From positions 62,001-126,000 of the forward strand of contig NZ_JAVDXW010000001.1 in NCBI RefSeq assembly GCF_031458135.1: a stretch of 64,000 nt of DNA, in the 5' to 3' direction. Under the pieces are notes generated by a model, which saw only the letters and a program-made list of their open reading frames with translations, did not search any database and was not told the origin of the DNA. A program made the translations under genes and the position numbers. The stretch comes from Haloactinomyces albus. Its GTDB lineage: Bacteria > Actinomycetota > Actinomycetes > Mycobacteriales > Pseudonocardiaceae. Below are positions 36,311 to 45,383 of this stretch, piece by piece; position 1 is the stretch's first letter, and each line of letters begins with the position of its first letter.

Positions 36311-37348
36311 TCACTGCGGCCGCCGACTCCGGTAGAGGATCAACACGAACGCAGGCACCCCGATCAGCGAGGTCATCACACCGACCGGAAGCTCTTGGGG
36401 ATCCAGGGCTGTACGCGCGACGGTGTCGACCCACACCAAAAAGATCCCTCCGACCAGTGCCGTGGTCGGTAGCAGCCTGCGATGACCGGGACCGACAATC
36501 GCGCGAGCGGCATGCGGCAGCACGAGCCCGACAAACCCGATCGCCCCGGCGGCACTCACCAACGTCGCCGTCAGCAATGCGGTCACCAGGAGAAGCAACG
36601 ACCGGCTCCGGGCCACGGAGACCCCCAGCGAGGCCGCGGCATCCTGCCCGAAAGTGAACGCATCGAGCACAGTGGCCTTGGCAGCACACACCAGTAGCAC
36701 GATGCCCAGGACACAAGCACACAGCCCCACGTCGAACCAGTCCGCGCCACTCAACGATCCCAGCAACCAGAACAGCACCCCACGCGTCTGCTCGGCATCG
36801 GCCGAGGACATCACGATGAACGAGGTCAGCGCCGAGAACAGCTGCATTGCCGCGACACCGGCCAGCAGCACACGGTCCGGCGTCCCGCCCACCGCACGGG
36901 CCAGCAGCAGGACAAGGGCGAACGAACACAGTGCCCCGAAAAACGCGCCGGTGGACAGCGACACCATGCCGCTGCCGATCCCCAGCACCACCACCAGCAC
37001 CGCACCCGTGGATGCGCCCGAGGAAATGCCGAGCACGAACGGATCGGCGAGCGGATTGCGCAGCAGCGACTGCATGACCACCCCGCACATTCCCAGACCC
37101 GCACCGCACACAGCGGCCAGCAACGTGCGCGGAAGACGCAGCTGCCAAACGATCCCGTCGCGAATCAGCGAAAGCCCCGACTCACCCAGACCGATGTGCT
37201 CGGCGACGACCGCCCAGACAGCGCCGAGAGCGAGGTCGGCAGGACCGATCGTGATCGCAAACGCAATGGACAGGACCAGCAGCACCAGGCCACCAACCCA
37301 CAAGGTGGCCGTCCCCCGGACTCCGGCGCGGGTCGAGAGCGCACTCAA
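36311..37348 (-). CDS. btuC: FecCD/BtuC-type ABC permease
   Basis: A 345-residue membrane protein of about ten helices. LRLPRTLLAAVCGAGLGMCGVVMQSLLRNPLADPFVLGISSGASTGA is the family signature, and the coupling helix GFVGLVLPHAAR is present. TTG 37348 overlaps the binding-protein stop by four bases (TTGA). It forms the membrane channel of the uptake system. Confidence 0.88.
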   Translation of the reverse strand: MSALSTRAGVRGTATLWVGGLVLLVLSIAFAITIGPADLALGAVWAVVAEHIGLGESGLSLIRDGIVWQLRLPRTLLAAVCGAGLGMCGVVMQSLLRNPLADPFVLGISSGASTGAVLVVVLGIGSGMVSLSTGAFFGALCSFALVLLLARAVGGTPDRVLLAGVAAMQLFSALTSFIVMSSADAEQTRGVLFWLLGSLSGADWFDVGLCACVLGIVLLVCAAKATVLDAFTFGQDAAASLGVSVARSRSLLLLVTALLTATLVSAAGAIGFVGLVLPHAARAIVGPGHRRLLPTTALVGGIFLVWVDTVARTALDPQELPVGVMTSLIGVPAFVLILYRSRRPQ

Positions 37349-38373
37349 CCGGCGAGCCCGAATGCGCGCAGCGCCCCGGCCACCTTCTCCACCCCGTTGA
37401 CCGTGCGGATCGAGGGATTCATGGCGGCACCACTCAGCAGGATGTACCGCTGGTTGCGAACCGCCGCCATGTGCCGAGTGACCGGGTTGGACTCGAGGAA
37501 CTCGATTTTGCTCGCCGCCGTTTCGGCGGTCTGACTCCGGCGGGTGAGATCGCCGAGAACAAGAACATCGGGATTGCGGGCGGCGACGGTTTCCCAGTTG
37601 ACCTGTGGCCATTCCGCACGGGTGTCATCGAAGACGTTCTTCGCCCCGACCGCATCGGTGATGATGCCCGGCGCGCCGCAGCAACCGGCCATGTACGGCG
37701 ACTCGGAGTTCGCGAACCAGTACAGCATGGTCACACCGGAGGCATCGATGTCCTCAGTGGCCTTGTTCATCCGTCCCCGCAGCGCGGCGACCAGTTCCTC
37801 GCCGCGCTGCTCGACTCCGAAAACCCGCGCGATATCGCGAACCGCGCCGTAGATGCTCCGCATCGTCAACAGCTTGCCACGCCGGCCATCGCCATCCCCC
37901 TCGTTGTTCTTGATGCAGTCGGCCGGGGATACGTACAGGGGCACACCAAGTTCGCCGAAGTCGGCGCGTGAAGCGACTCTTTGCACGGTGGCCTCGAACG
38001 AAGCCGACACGAAGTCCGGTTCCTCGGCCAGCACCCGCTCGAAGGAAGGCTCGTTGTCCGCCAGCCGGGGAACCGTGGCATTCGCCGCCTCGAGTCCTTG
38101 CAGTACCGGATCGGTCCACGTCGCGGTGCCGACCATCCTGTCGGCGAGACCGAGAGACAACAGGATCTCGGTCGATCCCTGATTGAGCGAGACCGCCCGC
38201 TCGGGCGGGGATTCGAGCGTGATCTCCCTGCCACCGTTTTCGATCGTTCTCGGGTAACCCGCGATGCTCTCCTCTACCCTGCCGGTGGGGAAGTCCCCAC
38301 CACACGCAGTGAGCAGTCCCACGATGAACACGAGCGAACCGGCAAGCGGCAGCATACGGCGCGATGGCGCCAT
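37345..38373 (-). CDS. btuF: Cobalamin-type periplasmic-binding lipoprotein
   Basis: A 342-residue lipoprotein: signal with lipobox L-T-A-C (C24), then two FecB/BtuF lobes beginning TIENGGREITLESPPERAVSLNQGSTEILLSLGLADRMVGTA. ATG 38373 is preceded by GAGGGAAAGGG. It binds the substrate outside the membrane. The upstream RNA aptamer makes cobalamin or a related corrinoid the likely ligand. It is the first gene of btuFCD. Confidence 0.85.
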   Translation of the reverse strand: MAPSRRMLPLAGSLVFIVGLLTACGGDFPTGRVEESIAGYPRTIENGGREITLESPPERAVSLNQGSTEILLSLGLADRMVGTATWTDPVLQGLEAANATVPRLADNEPSFERVLAEEPDFVSASFEATVQRVASRADFGELGVPLYVSPADCIKNNEGDGDGRRGKLLTMRSIYGAVRDIARVFGVEQRGEELVAALRGRMNKATEDIDASGVTMLYWFANSESPYMAGCCGAPGIITDAVGAKNVFDDTRAEWPQVNWETVAARNPDVLVLGDLTRRSQTAETAASKIEFLESNPVTRHMAAVRNQRYILLSGAAMNPSIRTVNGVEKVAGALRAFGLAG

Positions 38374-38448
38374 GGCGATCCCTTTCCCTCAAAGACTCAG
38401 TCGCGGAGTCTGGCGGTTGTGCCCCGGGCCGCAGTAGCAGCCCGGAGA

Positions 38449-38599
38449 TGCCAGCAGGTTTTCGGACTCGGGATCACGCGGACGAGGCGCCTTCCCGGAT
38501 GCTCATCCAGTGGCCAATGCCTCGCCCGTCACCCTCACCGCTGCGCGTCAGCTCCGGATTCGCACCGGATTCCCTGGCCCATCAAGGGTTCGACTGGCA
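38449..38599 (-). ncRNA. Cobalamin riboswitch upstream of btuF
   Basis: On the minus strand the closing helix TGCCAG/CTGGCA (38594-38599 with 38449-38454) encloses the conserved core GGGAATCCGGTGCGAATCCGG followed by AGCTGACGCGCAGCGGT (about 38535-38572), and the B12 box AGTCCGAAAACCTGCTGGC lies at the 3' end (38450-38466). A hairpin CCGGGC/GCCCGG (38424-38445) follows and may be part of the expression platform. Adenosyl- or methylcobalamin binding should switch off btuFCD. Confidence 0.9.
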
Positions 38600-38691
38600 G
38601 CGGCAAGCTATCAGGGTGCTTCTTGGCCAGGGTTTCCGGGTTGATCGATTTTCGCTTGTCGTTGCGGTGTTGGTGGTGTGTTGGGTGAAGG

Positions 38692-38743
38692 ATTTATTTT
38701 ACTCAACACTGAAACAGTAATAATTACTAAATAATGATGGCAT
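38692..38743. promoter_or_regulatory. AT-rich 52-bp element, copy A
   Basis: A strikingly AT-rich stretch upstream of the cobalamin riboswitch. It matches copy B (47065-47116) at 38 of 52 positions, including the blocks ATTTATTT, TCAACACTGA, AAATAATGA and GCAT without gaps. AGTAATAATTACT inside it is a 13-bp palindrome. It probably holds the btuFCD promoter and a shared regulator site. Confidence 0.55.
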
Positions 38744-38757
38744 GTAATTTGCGAGGC

Positions 38758-38780
38758 CTCATGGCACCGGGTGCCATGAG
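38758..38780. promoter_or_regulatory. Perfect 23-bp palindrome after the tetR stop
   Basis: CTCATGGCACC-G-GGTGCCATGAG sits directly after the tetR stop codon. It could be a terminator hairpin, but its core ATGGCA-N5-TGCCAT resembles the site in front of the same gene (39565-39585), so it may be a second operator. Confidence 0.55.
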
Positions 38781-38781
38781 C

Positions 38782-39537
38782 TTACTCGTCCGGCAGCTCG
38801 CGGAGCACATCCTCGATCCGTGCCCGGACATCCGCTGCGGAGGCGGCCGTTTTCACCACACCGACCACGACCTGGTCGGTGGACTCGGCCTCGCGGCGTG
38901 TCTCCTGCCCGCCCCAGGAATCCTCCACTGCTGCGGCGACAAGTCGGAGTGCTTCGCGCAGCGCGCCGTGCGCGTCGGTGGCGCCGCCGCTTCTGAGCCA
39001 TTGCCGCAGGATGTGGTTGTGCGTGGCGACGACTGCGGCAGCCCCCACCGCCGCGCGCAGGTCACCGTGGGGCTCCTCGCCGTACCGGTACCGCAGGTAA
39101 CGGGCGAAGACACGCTGGTAGCGGTCGATGCTGGCGATCTCCCTGTCCCGCAGCGACGGCACCGTTCGGGTCAATGCGAAGCGCTTGAGCGAGATCTCCG
39201 GTTCGGCCAGATACATCTCCAGCACCACCTCGGCCGTGTCACCGACCACCGACAACGGTGATTCGGCGGTGTCGGCGGCCTCCAAGCGTTCGACCACGGC
39301 AGCGAGTCGCTCGTCGTGATCGGGAAAGACGACTTCCTCCTTGGACCGGAAGTACCGGAAGAACGTCCGACGGCCGACGCCGACCTCCTCGGCGATGTCC
39401 TCGACCGTGGTGGCCTCGTAGCCCTGCGCGGCGAACAGGTCCAGCGCGGCCACCGCGAGCGCGCTGCGAAGTCGCCTGCGTCCGGTGACGGTGCGTCCGG
39501 CGCGGGGCTTCGGGGCGGGTGCGGCGGCCTCGGGCAT
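38782..39537 (-). CDS. TetR family transcriptional regulator
   Basis: A 251-residue protein with HTH ALDLFAAQGYEATTVEDIAEEVGVGRRTFFRYFRSKEEVVF (about 28-70) and a helical ligand domain. The recognition helix RTFFRYF matches that of the TetR at 58670. ATG 39537 (MPEAAAPAPKPRAG) is used. It is divergent from the acyl-CoA dehydrogenase, with an operator-like palindrome between, so it may control that gene and itself. Confidence 0.87.
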   Translation of the reverse strand: MPEAAAPAPKPRAGRTVTGRRRLRSALAVAALDLFAAQGYEATTVEDIAEEVGVGRRTFFRYFRSKEEVVFPDHDERLAAVVERLEAADTAESPLSVVGDTAEVVLEMYLAEPEISLKRFALTRTVPSLRDREIASIDRYQRVFARYLRYRYGEEPHGDLRAAVGAAAVVATHNHILRQWLRSGGATDAHGALREALRLVAAAVEDSWGGQETRREAESTDQVVVGVVKTAASAADVRARIEDVLRELPDE

Positions 39538-39564
39538 GACCGAAATGTAACAGGAGCGGATTGC

Positions 39565-39585
39565 TAATGGCACTCAGTGCCGTTA
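39565..39585. promoter_or_regulatory. 21-bp imperfect palindrome, TetR operator
   Basis: TAAtGGCACT-c-AGTGCCgTTA has one mismatched pair and lies 28 bp upstream of the tetR start, between it and the acyl-CoA dehydrogenase gene. The half-sites are ATGGCA and TGCCGT with 5-bp spacing. Confidence 0.65.
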
Positions 39586-39717
39586 CGATCGGTGTTGCGG
39601 CATGCAGGCGGCCGTTCCCACGGTCCGGTTCTCGGCACGAGGTCCCTCCCTGCCCTGCCTGATGCCGGGACCGAATCAGGCACGATCAGCGGTAACGCTG
39701 CGGACAGGAGGCGCGTG

Positions 39718-40872
39718 GTGAATCCCAGCTTCGAGACCTACCAGTTGGCCGACGAGCACAATGCCCTGCGCGAGGCGGTGCGGGCGATGGCCGAAAAGGA
39801 GATCGCCCCCTACGCCGCCGAGTGCGACGAGCAGGAACGCTTCCCGCGCGAGGCCTTCGAGGCACTGGTCAAGTCCGGTTTCGCGGCGGTGCACGTCCCC
39901 GATTCCTACGGCGGCCAGGGTGCGGACTCGGTGGCGACCTGCATCGTCATCGAGGAGGTCGCCCGCGTGTGCGGTTCCTCGTCACTGATCCCGGCGGTCA
40001 ACAAGCTCGGCACCATGCCGATCCTGCTGTCGGCCTCCGAGGAGCTCAAGCAGCAGGTGATGCCCTCGATCGCCTCCGGTGCTGCGATGGCCTCCTACGC
40101 CCTGTCCGAACGCGAGGCGGGCTCGGACGCGGCCTCGATGAAAACCCGCGCCCGGCAAGACGGCGACAACTGGGTACTCAACGGCACCAAGTGCTGGATC
40201 ACCAACGGCGGAGAATCGAGCTGGTACACGGTCATGGCCGTGACCGACCCCGACCAGGGAGCCAACGGCATCAGCGCCTTCGTCGTGCACGCCGACGACC
40301 CGGGTTTCGAGGTCGGCGGCAAGGAGAAGAAGCTGGGCATCAAGGGGTCGCCGACTGCCGAAATCCACTTCAACGACTGCACCATCCCCGGCGACCGCAT
40401 CATCGGCGAACCGGGCACCGGATTCAAAACGGCCCTGCGCACCCTGGATCACACCCGCCCCACCATCGGTGCGCAGGCCCTGGGCATCGCCCAGGGTGCA
40501 CTGGATGCCGCGGTCGACTACGTCAAGGAACGCAAGCAGTTCGGCACGGCCATCGCCGACTTCCAAGGCGTGCAGTTCATGCTCGCCGACATGGCGATGA
40601 AGATCGAGGCCGCCCGCCACATGGTCTACGTCTCGGCCGCACGCGCCGAGCGCGGTGAGGGCGAGCTCGGGTTCATCTCGGCAGCGGCCAAGTGCTACGC
40701 CTCCGATGTGGCCATGGAGGTCACCACCAACGCGGTGCAGCTGTTCGGTGGCGCAGGCTACACCCGCGACTTCCCGGTCGAGCGGATGATGCGCGATGCC
40801 AAGATCACCCAGATCTACGAGGGCACCAACCAGATCCAGCGCATGGTCATGGCCAGGACACTGCTGAAGTGA
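39718..40872 (+). CDS. Acyl-CoA dehydrogenase
   Basis: A 384-residue FAD enzyme. YALSEREAGSDAASMKTRA and WITNGGESS are FAD/substrate signatures, RKQFGTAIADFQGVQFMLADM is typical of the family, and the catalytic Glu is in QIYEGTNQIQRMVMAR. It resembles short/branched-chain dehydrogenases such as mycobacterial FadE25 and removes two hydrogens from an acyl-CoA. GTG 39718 is chosen with CAGGAGG in front. Likely under control of the divergent TetR. Confidence 0.93.
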   Translation: MNPSFETYQLADEHNALREAVRAMAEKEIAPYAAECDEQERFPREAFEALVKSGFAAVHVPDSYGGQGADSVATCIVIEEVARVCGSSSLIPAVNKLGTMPILLSASEELKQQVMPSIASGAAMASYALSEREAGSDAASMKTRARQDGDNWVLNGTKCWITNGGESSWYTVMAVTDPDQGANGISAFVVHADDPGFEVGGKEKKLGIKGSPTAEIHFNDCTIPGDRIIGEPGTGFKTALRTLDHTRPTIGAQALGIAQGALDAAVDYVKERKQFGTAIADFQGVQFMLADMAMKIEAARHMVYVSAARAERGEGELGFISAAAKCYASDVAMEVTTNAVQLFGGAGYTRDFPVERMMRDAKITQIYEGTNQIQRMVMARTLLK

Positions 40873-40962
40873 TGTCCACAGCGGACTCGCCGTGGCCGGC
40901 TCGGCGGTCGATGATGTGCGGAGGTGGGCATCGGGAGTTGCCGACGGTAGCGACTCGCGCAC

Positions 40963-41394
40963 TCATCCCGGCGGCGGATGCCTGCGCAGAGGTCGGGATA
41001 TCGACCGGGTGATCGTGTCCACGAAGTCGTCGACGTCGCTTCGGACTTTCGCGACCGCCCACGCATGACCGCACTGATCCCATGCGACCAGGTCCGCGGT
41101 CCCGACGGTGGCCAGCCGGGCGAGCACTTCCTGCGACCAGTACCGGGAGGCGGGCACGGCCCGGAACGCAGCCCAAGCACCGAGATTGTCCGCGGACAGT
41201 GCCCGCGCTTCGGCACCACTGAGCTCCCACTCGGGCCGGTACCGGCTCCATCCGGCACGCAACCGCATGATCCTGGCCAATCCGTACAGGAAGCCACCGA
41301 CCGAGCCGACCGCACAGGCGATCCCCCCATGCCTCCACGCGTCCAGACAAACGATCCACTCCGGAAAATCCTCGAAAACCTCGCCACTGTTCAT
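40963..41394 (-). CDS. Hypothetical protein with one possible membrane segment
   Basis: A 143-residue protein, ATG 41394 (MNSGEVFEDFPEWIVCLDAW). A weakly hydrophobic glycine-rich stretch at about 25-43 may be a membrane helix; the rest is Trp/Arg-rich. No domain recognised. It is convergent with the acyl-CoA dehydrogenase and divergent from murJ. Confidence 0.5.
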   Translation of the reverse strand: MNSGEVFEDFPEWIVCLDAWRHGGIACAVGSVGGFLYGLARIMRLRAGWSRYRPEWELSGAEARALSADNLGAWAAFRAVPASRYWSQEVLARLATVGTADLVAWDQCGHAWAVAKVRSDVDDFVDTITRSISRPLRRHPPPG

Positions 41395-41651
41395 CGCCCC
41401 ACCCCCAGGAGCCGCATGTCGCGCCTGAGGCAAGTATGCGTGCCGTCCGAGACTCCCGCAGTTCTTTGCGCAGCACCTTTGCGTATCCGGGCGGCAACCC
41501 GGCAATAACCGCCCCGGGCGCCGCATCCTCCAACACCGGAAAATTCACCCGGACGGACATCGCCGTCTTCGTTACCGTCGGGCTGACCGGCCCTACCTCC
41601 GGTTGCACACGGAACCGGCACCGACGGCACTGATCGAAAACGAGGACTGCT

Positions 41652-43286
41652 GTGGTCGACCAGGCCAAAACACCGGCGGAACCCCGCTCCCCCTCCTTGA
41701 GCAGAGCCAGCGGGGCCATGGCCGTGGCCACCATGACCAGCCGGATCAGCGGCCTGCTCGCCAAGGTGCTCCTGGTGGCCGTGCTCGGCCTCGGCGTCAT
41801 CAACGACTCCTACACGGTGGCCAACACCCTGCCGACGGTGATCAACGAACTCCTCCTCGGCGGTGTGCTCACCAGCATCGCCGTCCCACTGCTCGTTCGC
41901 GCCCAACAGGACGGGCCCGAACACGGCGAGTCCTATGCCCAGTGGATGATGACGATGGGCGCGGTGCTGCTGGTCGGTGCCACCGCGCTGGCCGTGGCGG
42001 CGGCTCCCCTGCTCACCGATCTCTACCTCGGCTCGCAGACACGCGCCAACGCCGCGCTGACCACCGCATTCGCCTACCTGCTCTTACCCGGCGTCGTCTT
42101 CTACGGCATGTCCGCCCTGTTGGCCGCGATCCTCAACGTCCGCGGAGTGTTCGGCCCACCCGCATGGGCTCCGGTGGTCAACAACCTTGTCGTGATCATC
42201 ACCCTGGGGGTGTATACGGCAGTACCGGGGGAGATCTCCACCCACCCGGTCCGCATGGGTGATACCAAGCTGCTGATCCTGGGAATCGGCACCGCCCTGG
42301 GCATCACCTTGCAGGCCGTGACCATGGTGCTGGTGCTCAAACGCACCGGTTTCCGGTTCCGCTGGCGCTGGGGATGGGACCACCGGCTGTCCGAGTTCGG
42401 TTCGCTGGCGTTCTGGGTGCTGGTCTACACGATCTTCAGTCAGATCGGCATGATGGTGGCCATCCGCGTCACCAGCCAGGGCACTCCGGGCAGTGTGGCC
42501 ACGTTTCACTACGCCTGGCTGCTGTCCCAAATGCCCTACGGGGTACTCGGCGTATCTCTGCTGACCGCACTCATGCCCCGGATCAGTCGCGCTGCCACCG
42601 AGCAGGACACCGAGAATTTCGTCAGTGACCTTTCTCTGGGCACCCGGATGAGCACGGTGCTGCTCATGCCGATCAGCGCGCTCATGCTCGTGGCAGGTGA
42701 CGCCATCGGCGTCGCGTTCTTCTCGCTCGGCCAGGGCAGTGTGGCCGCCGCGGACCGGCTGGGAATCACGCTGGGCTTCTTCGCCGCAGGCATGGTGCCG
42801 TTCGCGATCACCATGCTGCAGCTACGGGCTTTCTACGCCCTGAAGGACTCACGCACCCCGGCGATCATCAACGCGATCATGGTCGCCGTCCGCAGCGTCC
42901 TGTGCTACGTATCCCTGGCCGTGCTCGACCCGCAGCACCTGGTCATGGGGGTCGCCGTCGCGATGTCGCTGAGCTTTCTGCTCGGCGCCATCGTCGGCCA
43001 GATCTGGCTGCACGCACGACTGGGGCGACTACGCACCGGCAGTGCCCTGATCAGCATCGCACGTGCCGCTGCCGCCTCGGGCGTGGCCTCCGCAGCCGCC
43101 ATCGCCGCACTCGGCGGTATCCGCGCGTTGACGGGGCCACTCGCACCGGTGCCGTCGGCCTGGCTTGCGCTCAGCGTGGAAAGCGCGGTGATCCTCGTAC
43201 TCAGTTTCGGCTTGCTGGCGCTGTTTCGGGTCCCCGAACTCGCACCGGCCACCGAACGACTCCGGCGGCTGGTCCGTCGCGAGTGA
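41652..43286 (+). CDS. murJ: MurJ/MviN-family lipid II flippase
   Basis: A 544-residue protein with about 14 membrane helices. ASGAMAVATMTSRISGLLAKVLLVAVLG and NTLPTVINELLLGGVLTSIAVPLLVRAQ are the family opening, and FYALKDSRTPAIINAIM is conserved later. It flips peptidoglycan precursors. It lacks the long cytosolic tail of mycobacterial MviN, so it may be a second paralogue. GTG 41652 has GAGGA before it. It ends 10 bp from convergent gatD, another wall gene. Confidence 0.88.
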   Translation: MVDQAKTPAEPRSPSLSRASGAMAVATMTSRISGLLAKVLLVAVLGLGVINDSYTVANTLPTVINELLLGGVLTSIAVPLLVRAQQDGPEHGESYAQWMMTMGAVLLVGATALAVAAAPLLTDLYLGSQTRANAALTTAFAYLLLPGVVFYGMSALLAAILNVRGVFGPPAWAPVVNNLVVIITLGVYTAVPGEISTHPVRMGDTKLLILGIGTALGITLQAVTMVLVLKRTGFRFRWRWGWDHRLSEFGSLAFWVLVYTIFSQIGMMVAIRVTSQGTPGSVATFHYAWLLSQMPYGVLGVSLLTALMPRISRAATEQDTENFVSDLSLGTRMSTVLLMPISALMLVAGDAIGVAFFSLGQGSVAAADRLGITLGFFAAGMVPFAITMLQLRAFYALKDSRTPAIINAIMVAVRSVLCYVSLAVLDPQHLVMGVAVAMSLSFLLGAIVGQIWLHARLGRLRTGSALISIARAAAASGVASAAAIAALGGIRALTGPLAPVPSAWLALSVESAVILVLSFGLLALFRVPELAPATERLRRLVRRE

Positions 43287-43296
43287 GCACCGCCGC

Positions 43297-44025
43297 TCAC
43301 GCCCTCCCGCTACCGACCGCACGAGTGCGTTCGGCGCGCAACGCGGTCAGCTCCGGAAACTCGGGCAGTTCGGCAAGCGCCCCACCGACGGCCCATTCCA
43401 GGATGGTGTCGGTCAACGCCGGATTGCGCGCCAGGATCGGACCATGCAGGTAGGTGCAGACGATGTGGCCGCTGACCACACCCTCCACTTCGCCGTACCC
43501 GTTTCCGATGCCGTGCCGGACATGGCCGAGGGGGCGGGCTCCGTCGGCGAGTTCCGTGCGACCGAGATGGTTTTCGAAACCGGTCAGCGTACCGACACCG
43601 GCGAGCGTGGAATCGGCCGTCACCTCACCGATCGCGCGGCCGTGTCCCGGCTCGCTGACGACGTCGACCAGGCCGATCCCGTCGTGCTGTGCTCCGTCGC
43701 CGGTTCGGAAGCGAGTTCCCAGCACCTGCAACCCACCGCAGATACCCAGCACGGGCACCCCCGCATGCGCAGCGCGCTGCAGCCCCCGCCCGCGGGACAG
43801 GAACCGCACTGCTGCTTGCTGGGCGACGTCCTCGCCACCACCGAGGAGGTAGATGTCGCAGGAGTCGGGAACCGGATCCGATGCGGACAGGATCGTCACG
43901 ATCTCACTGGGAATACCCCGCCACTCCAGTCGCCGCTGCAACACGATCGCATTGCCCCGATCACCGTAGGTGCCCAGCAGGTCCGGCAGGACCACCGCGA
44001 TACGCAGTACCGATTCACTCGTCAT
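43297..44025 (-). CDS. gatD: Lipid II isoglutaminyl synthase, glutaminase subunit
   Basis: A 242-residue class I glutamine amidotransferase. The nucleophile C96 is in VPVLGICGGLQVLG and the His in CTYLHGPILARNP. The N-terminus LRIAVVLPDLLGTYGDRGNAIVLQRRLEWRG is specific to GatD/CobQ-like subunits. It releases ammonia from Gln for MurT to amidate D-isoglutamate of lipid II. It overlaps murT by four bases. Confidence 0.95.
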   Translation of the reverse strand: MTSESVLRIAVVLPDLLGTYGDRGNAIVLQRRLEWRGIPSEIVTILSASDPVPDSCDIYLLGGGEDVAQQAAVRFLSRGRGLQRAAHAGVPVLGICGGLQVLGTRFRTGDGAQHDGIGLVDVVSEPGHGRAIGEVTADSTLAGVGTLTGFENHLGRTELADGARPLGHVRHGIGNGYGEVEGVVSGHIVCTYLHGPILARNPALTDTILEWAVGGALAELPEFPELTALRAERTRAVGSGRA

Positions 44026-45383
44026 GGTTTCGTGCCCTTCGCGAACAGGTCACGGAAAGCCGTGTAGTTGGCGATCACGTCCGGCGTGTCCTCGGACATC
44101 GCCGCCAGCGCGGCAGGCACGCTCGAAGCGACCTCACAGCGCACCCCGGCATAGCGCAGACGCACGGCCAGATCCAGGGCACGCTCCCCCGCCACCGTCA
44201 CCCCACGATCCTCCAGTGACTCGAAGGCGATGTCCCACAGCCACGACACGTCGTAACCGTCGGCTTCCTGGCTGTTGACCACGAGGATCAGCGGTCGCCG
44301 ATGCGTCGAAACCAGATCGAGCATCTCCAGCCAGCTCGCCGGGTTCTTGGCCAGCAACAACCGCACGGTCCGCCCTGCCAGCACCACCGTGCCGTAGCGG
44401 CCGTGGGCCTGATCGATGCTGCCGATACGGGCCAGTACCGCTTCGATCCCGCCGCCCAGTTCCCGTGCCGCCGCCAACGCAAACGCGGCATTGGTCCGGT
44501 TCACCTGCCCGGGCAGTCGCAGGGAAAGCTCGTGATGAGCACCGTCCGGCCCGGTCAGGCCGGACGCGTCGACGGTCCAGTCCGCCGCCGGGCGCGACAA
44601 CCCGCAGGAGCACCGCCAATCGTGATCGACATTCTCGAGGAAGGCACCGCACCGTGGGCAGTTGAGGGCATCGTCCTTCCAACGCCCTCCCCCTGAGATC
44701 CAGGTGACGTTCGGATGGTCGGCGGCCGCCGAAACAACATTGGGATCGTCGGAATTGGCGACCACATGCGCCCCCGGTGCCTGCCGCAGCGCCCGGCGGA
44801 TGCTGTGCTCGACGGTGCGGATCTCACCGACCCTGTCGAGCTGGTCCCGGGTGAGGTTGAGCAGCACGATCACCGCCGGCTCGAACTGCCCCGTCACCTG
44901 GGCCAGGTGCAACTCGTCGACCTCGAGAGCGGCATAGGATGCCTGTGGCCGCATCATCAAGGCCGCGACATGACCATCGAGCATGTTGGCGCCGGTGGCG
45001 TTGCTGACCGTCTCCCCCGATGCTCGCAGCGCTTCAGCCACCATCTGGGTCGTGGTCGTCTTGCCGTTCGTGCCGGTGATCATGACCACGCGGGTGCCCC
45101 GCACCAGATGCGGCAGGGCTCTCGGCTGCACCGTCATCGCCACACGGCCGCCGATGATGGCACCACTTCCCATCCCCAGACGTCGGGACAGGGTGGCGGC
45201 CGTCCTGCCCGCCGTGAATGCCAGGACCGTTCGGAGACCCCTCGGGCGCAGGGCCGCGGACAGTGCTTTCGGCGTGGGCGCAACCACACGCCATCGCTGC
45301 TGTGTGGCAGGTCCGTGCGCGGAAACCGCGTCACCATTGCTGCGCGTGTCGTTGTCCCGTGACTGTGCCTGCGTCTGTCTCAT
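44022..45383 (-). CDS. murT: Lipid II isoglutaminyl synthase, Mur ligase subunit
   Basis: A 453-residue Mur ligase-like protein with ATP loop TGTNGKTTTTQM and a four-Cys zinc ribbon NCPRCGAFLENVDHDWRCSCG, characteristic of MurT. It activates the peptide carboxylate with ATP; GatD supplies ammonia. The start ATG 45383 has GGAGGG before it. This pair is found in Gram-positive bacteria and is often essential. Confidence 0.95.
   Translation of the reverse strand: MRQTQAQSRDNDTRSNGDAVSAHGPATQQRWRVVAPTPKALSAALRPRGLRTVLAFTAGRTAATLSRRLGMGSGAIIGGRVAMTVQPRALPHLVRGTRVVMITGTNGKTTTTQMVAEALRASGETVSNATGANMLDGHVAALMMRPQASYAALEVDELHLAQVTGQFEPAVIVLLNLTRDQLDRVGEIRTVEHSIRRALRQAPGAHVVANSDDPNVVSAAADHPNVTWISGGGRWKDDALNCPRCGAFLENVDHDWRCSCGLSRPAADWTVDASGLTGPDGAHHELSLRLPGQVNRTNAAFALAAARELGGGIEAVLARIGSIDQAHGRYGTVVLAGRTVRLLLAKNPASWLEMLDLVSTHRRPLILVVNSQEADGYDVSWLWDIAFESLEDRGVTVAGERALDLAVRLRYAGVRCEVASSVPAALAAMSEDTPDVIANYTAFRDLFAKGTKP

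Noticed and set aside
38753-38760. GAGGCCTC, the core of the first TetR operator
   Set aside because: Eight bases only, without the GTAA/TTAC flanks, so not evidence of binding.
43297-45383. murT-gatD as a CobQ/cobyric acid synthase locus
   Set aside because: The four-Cys zinc ribbon and Mur ligase ATP loop identify MurT; GatD is its normal partner.
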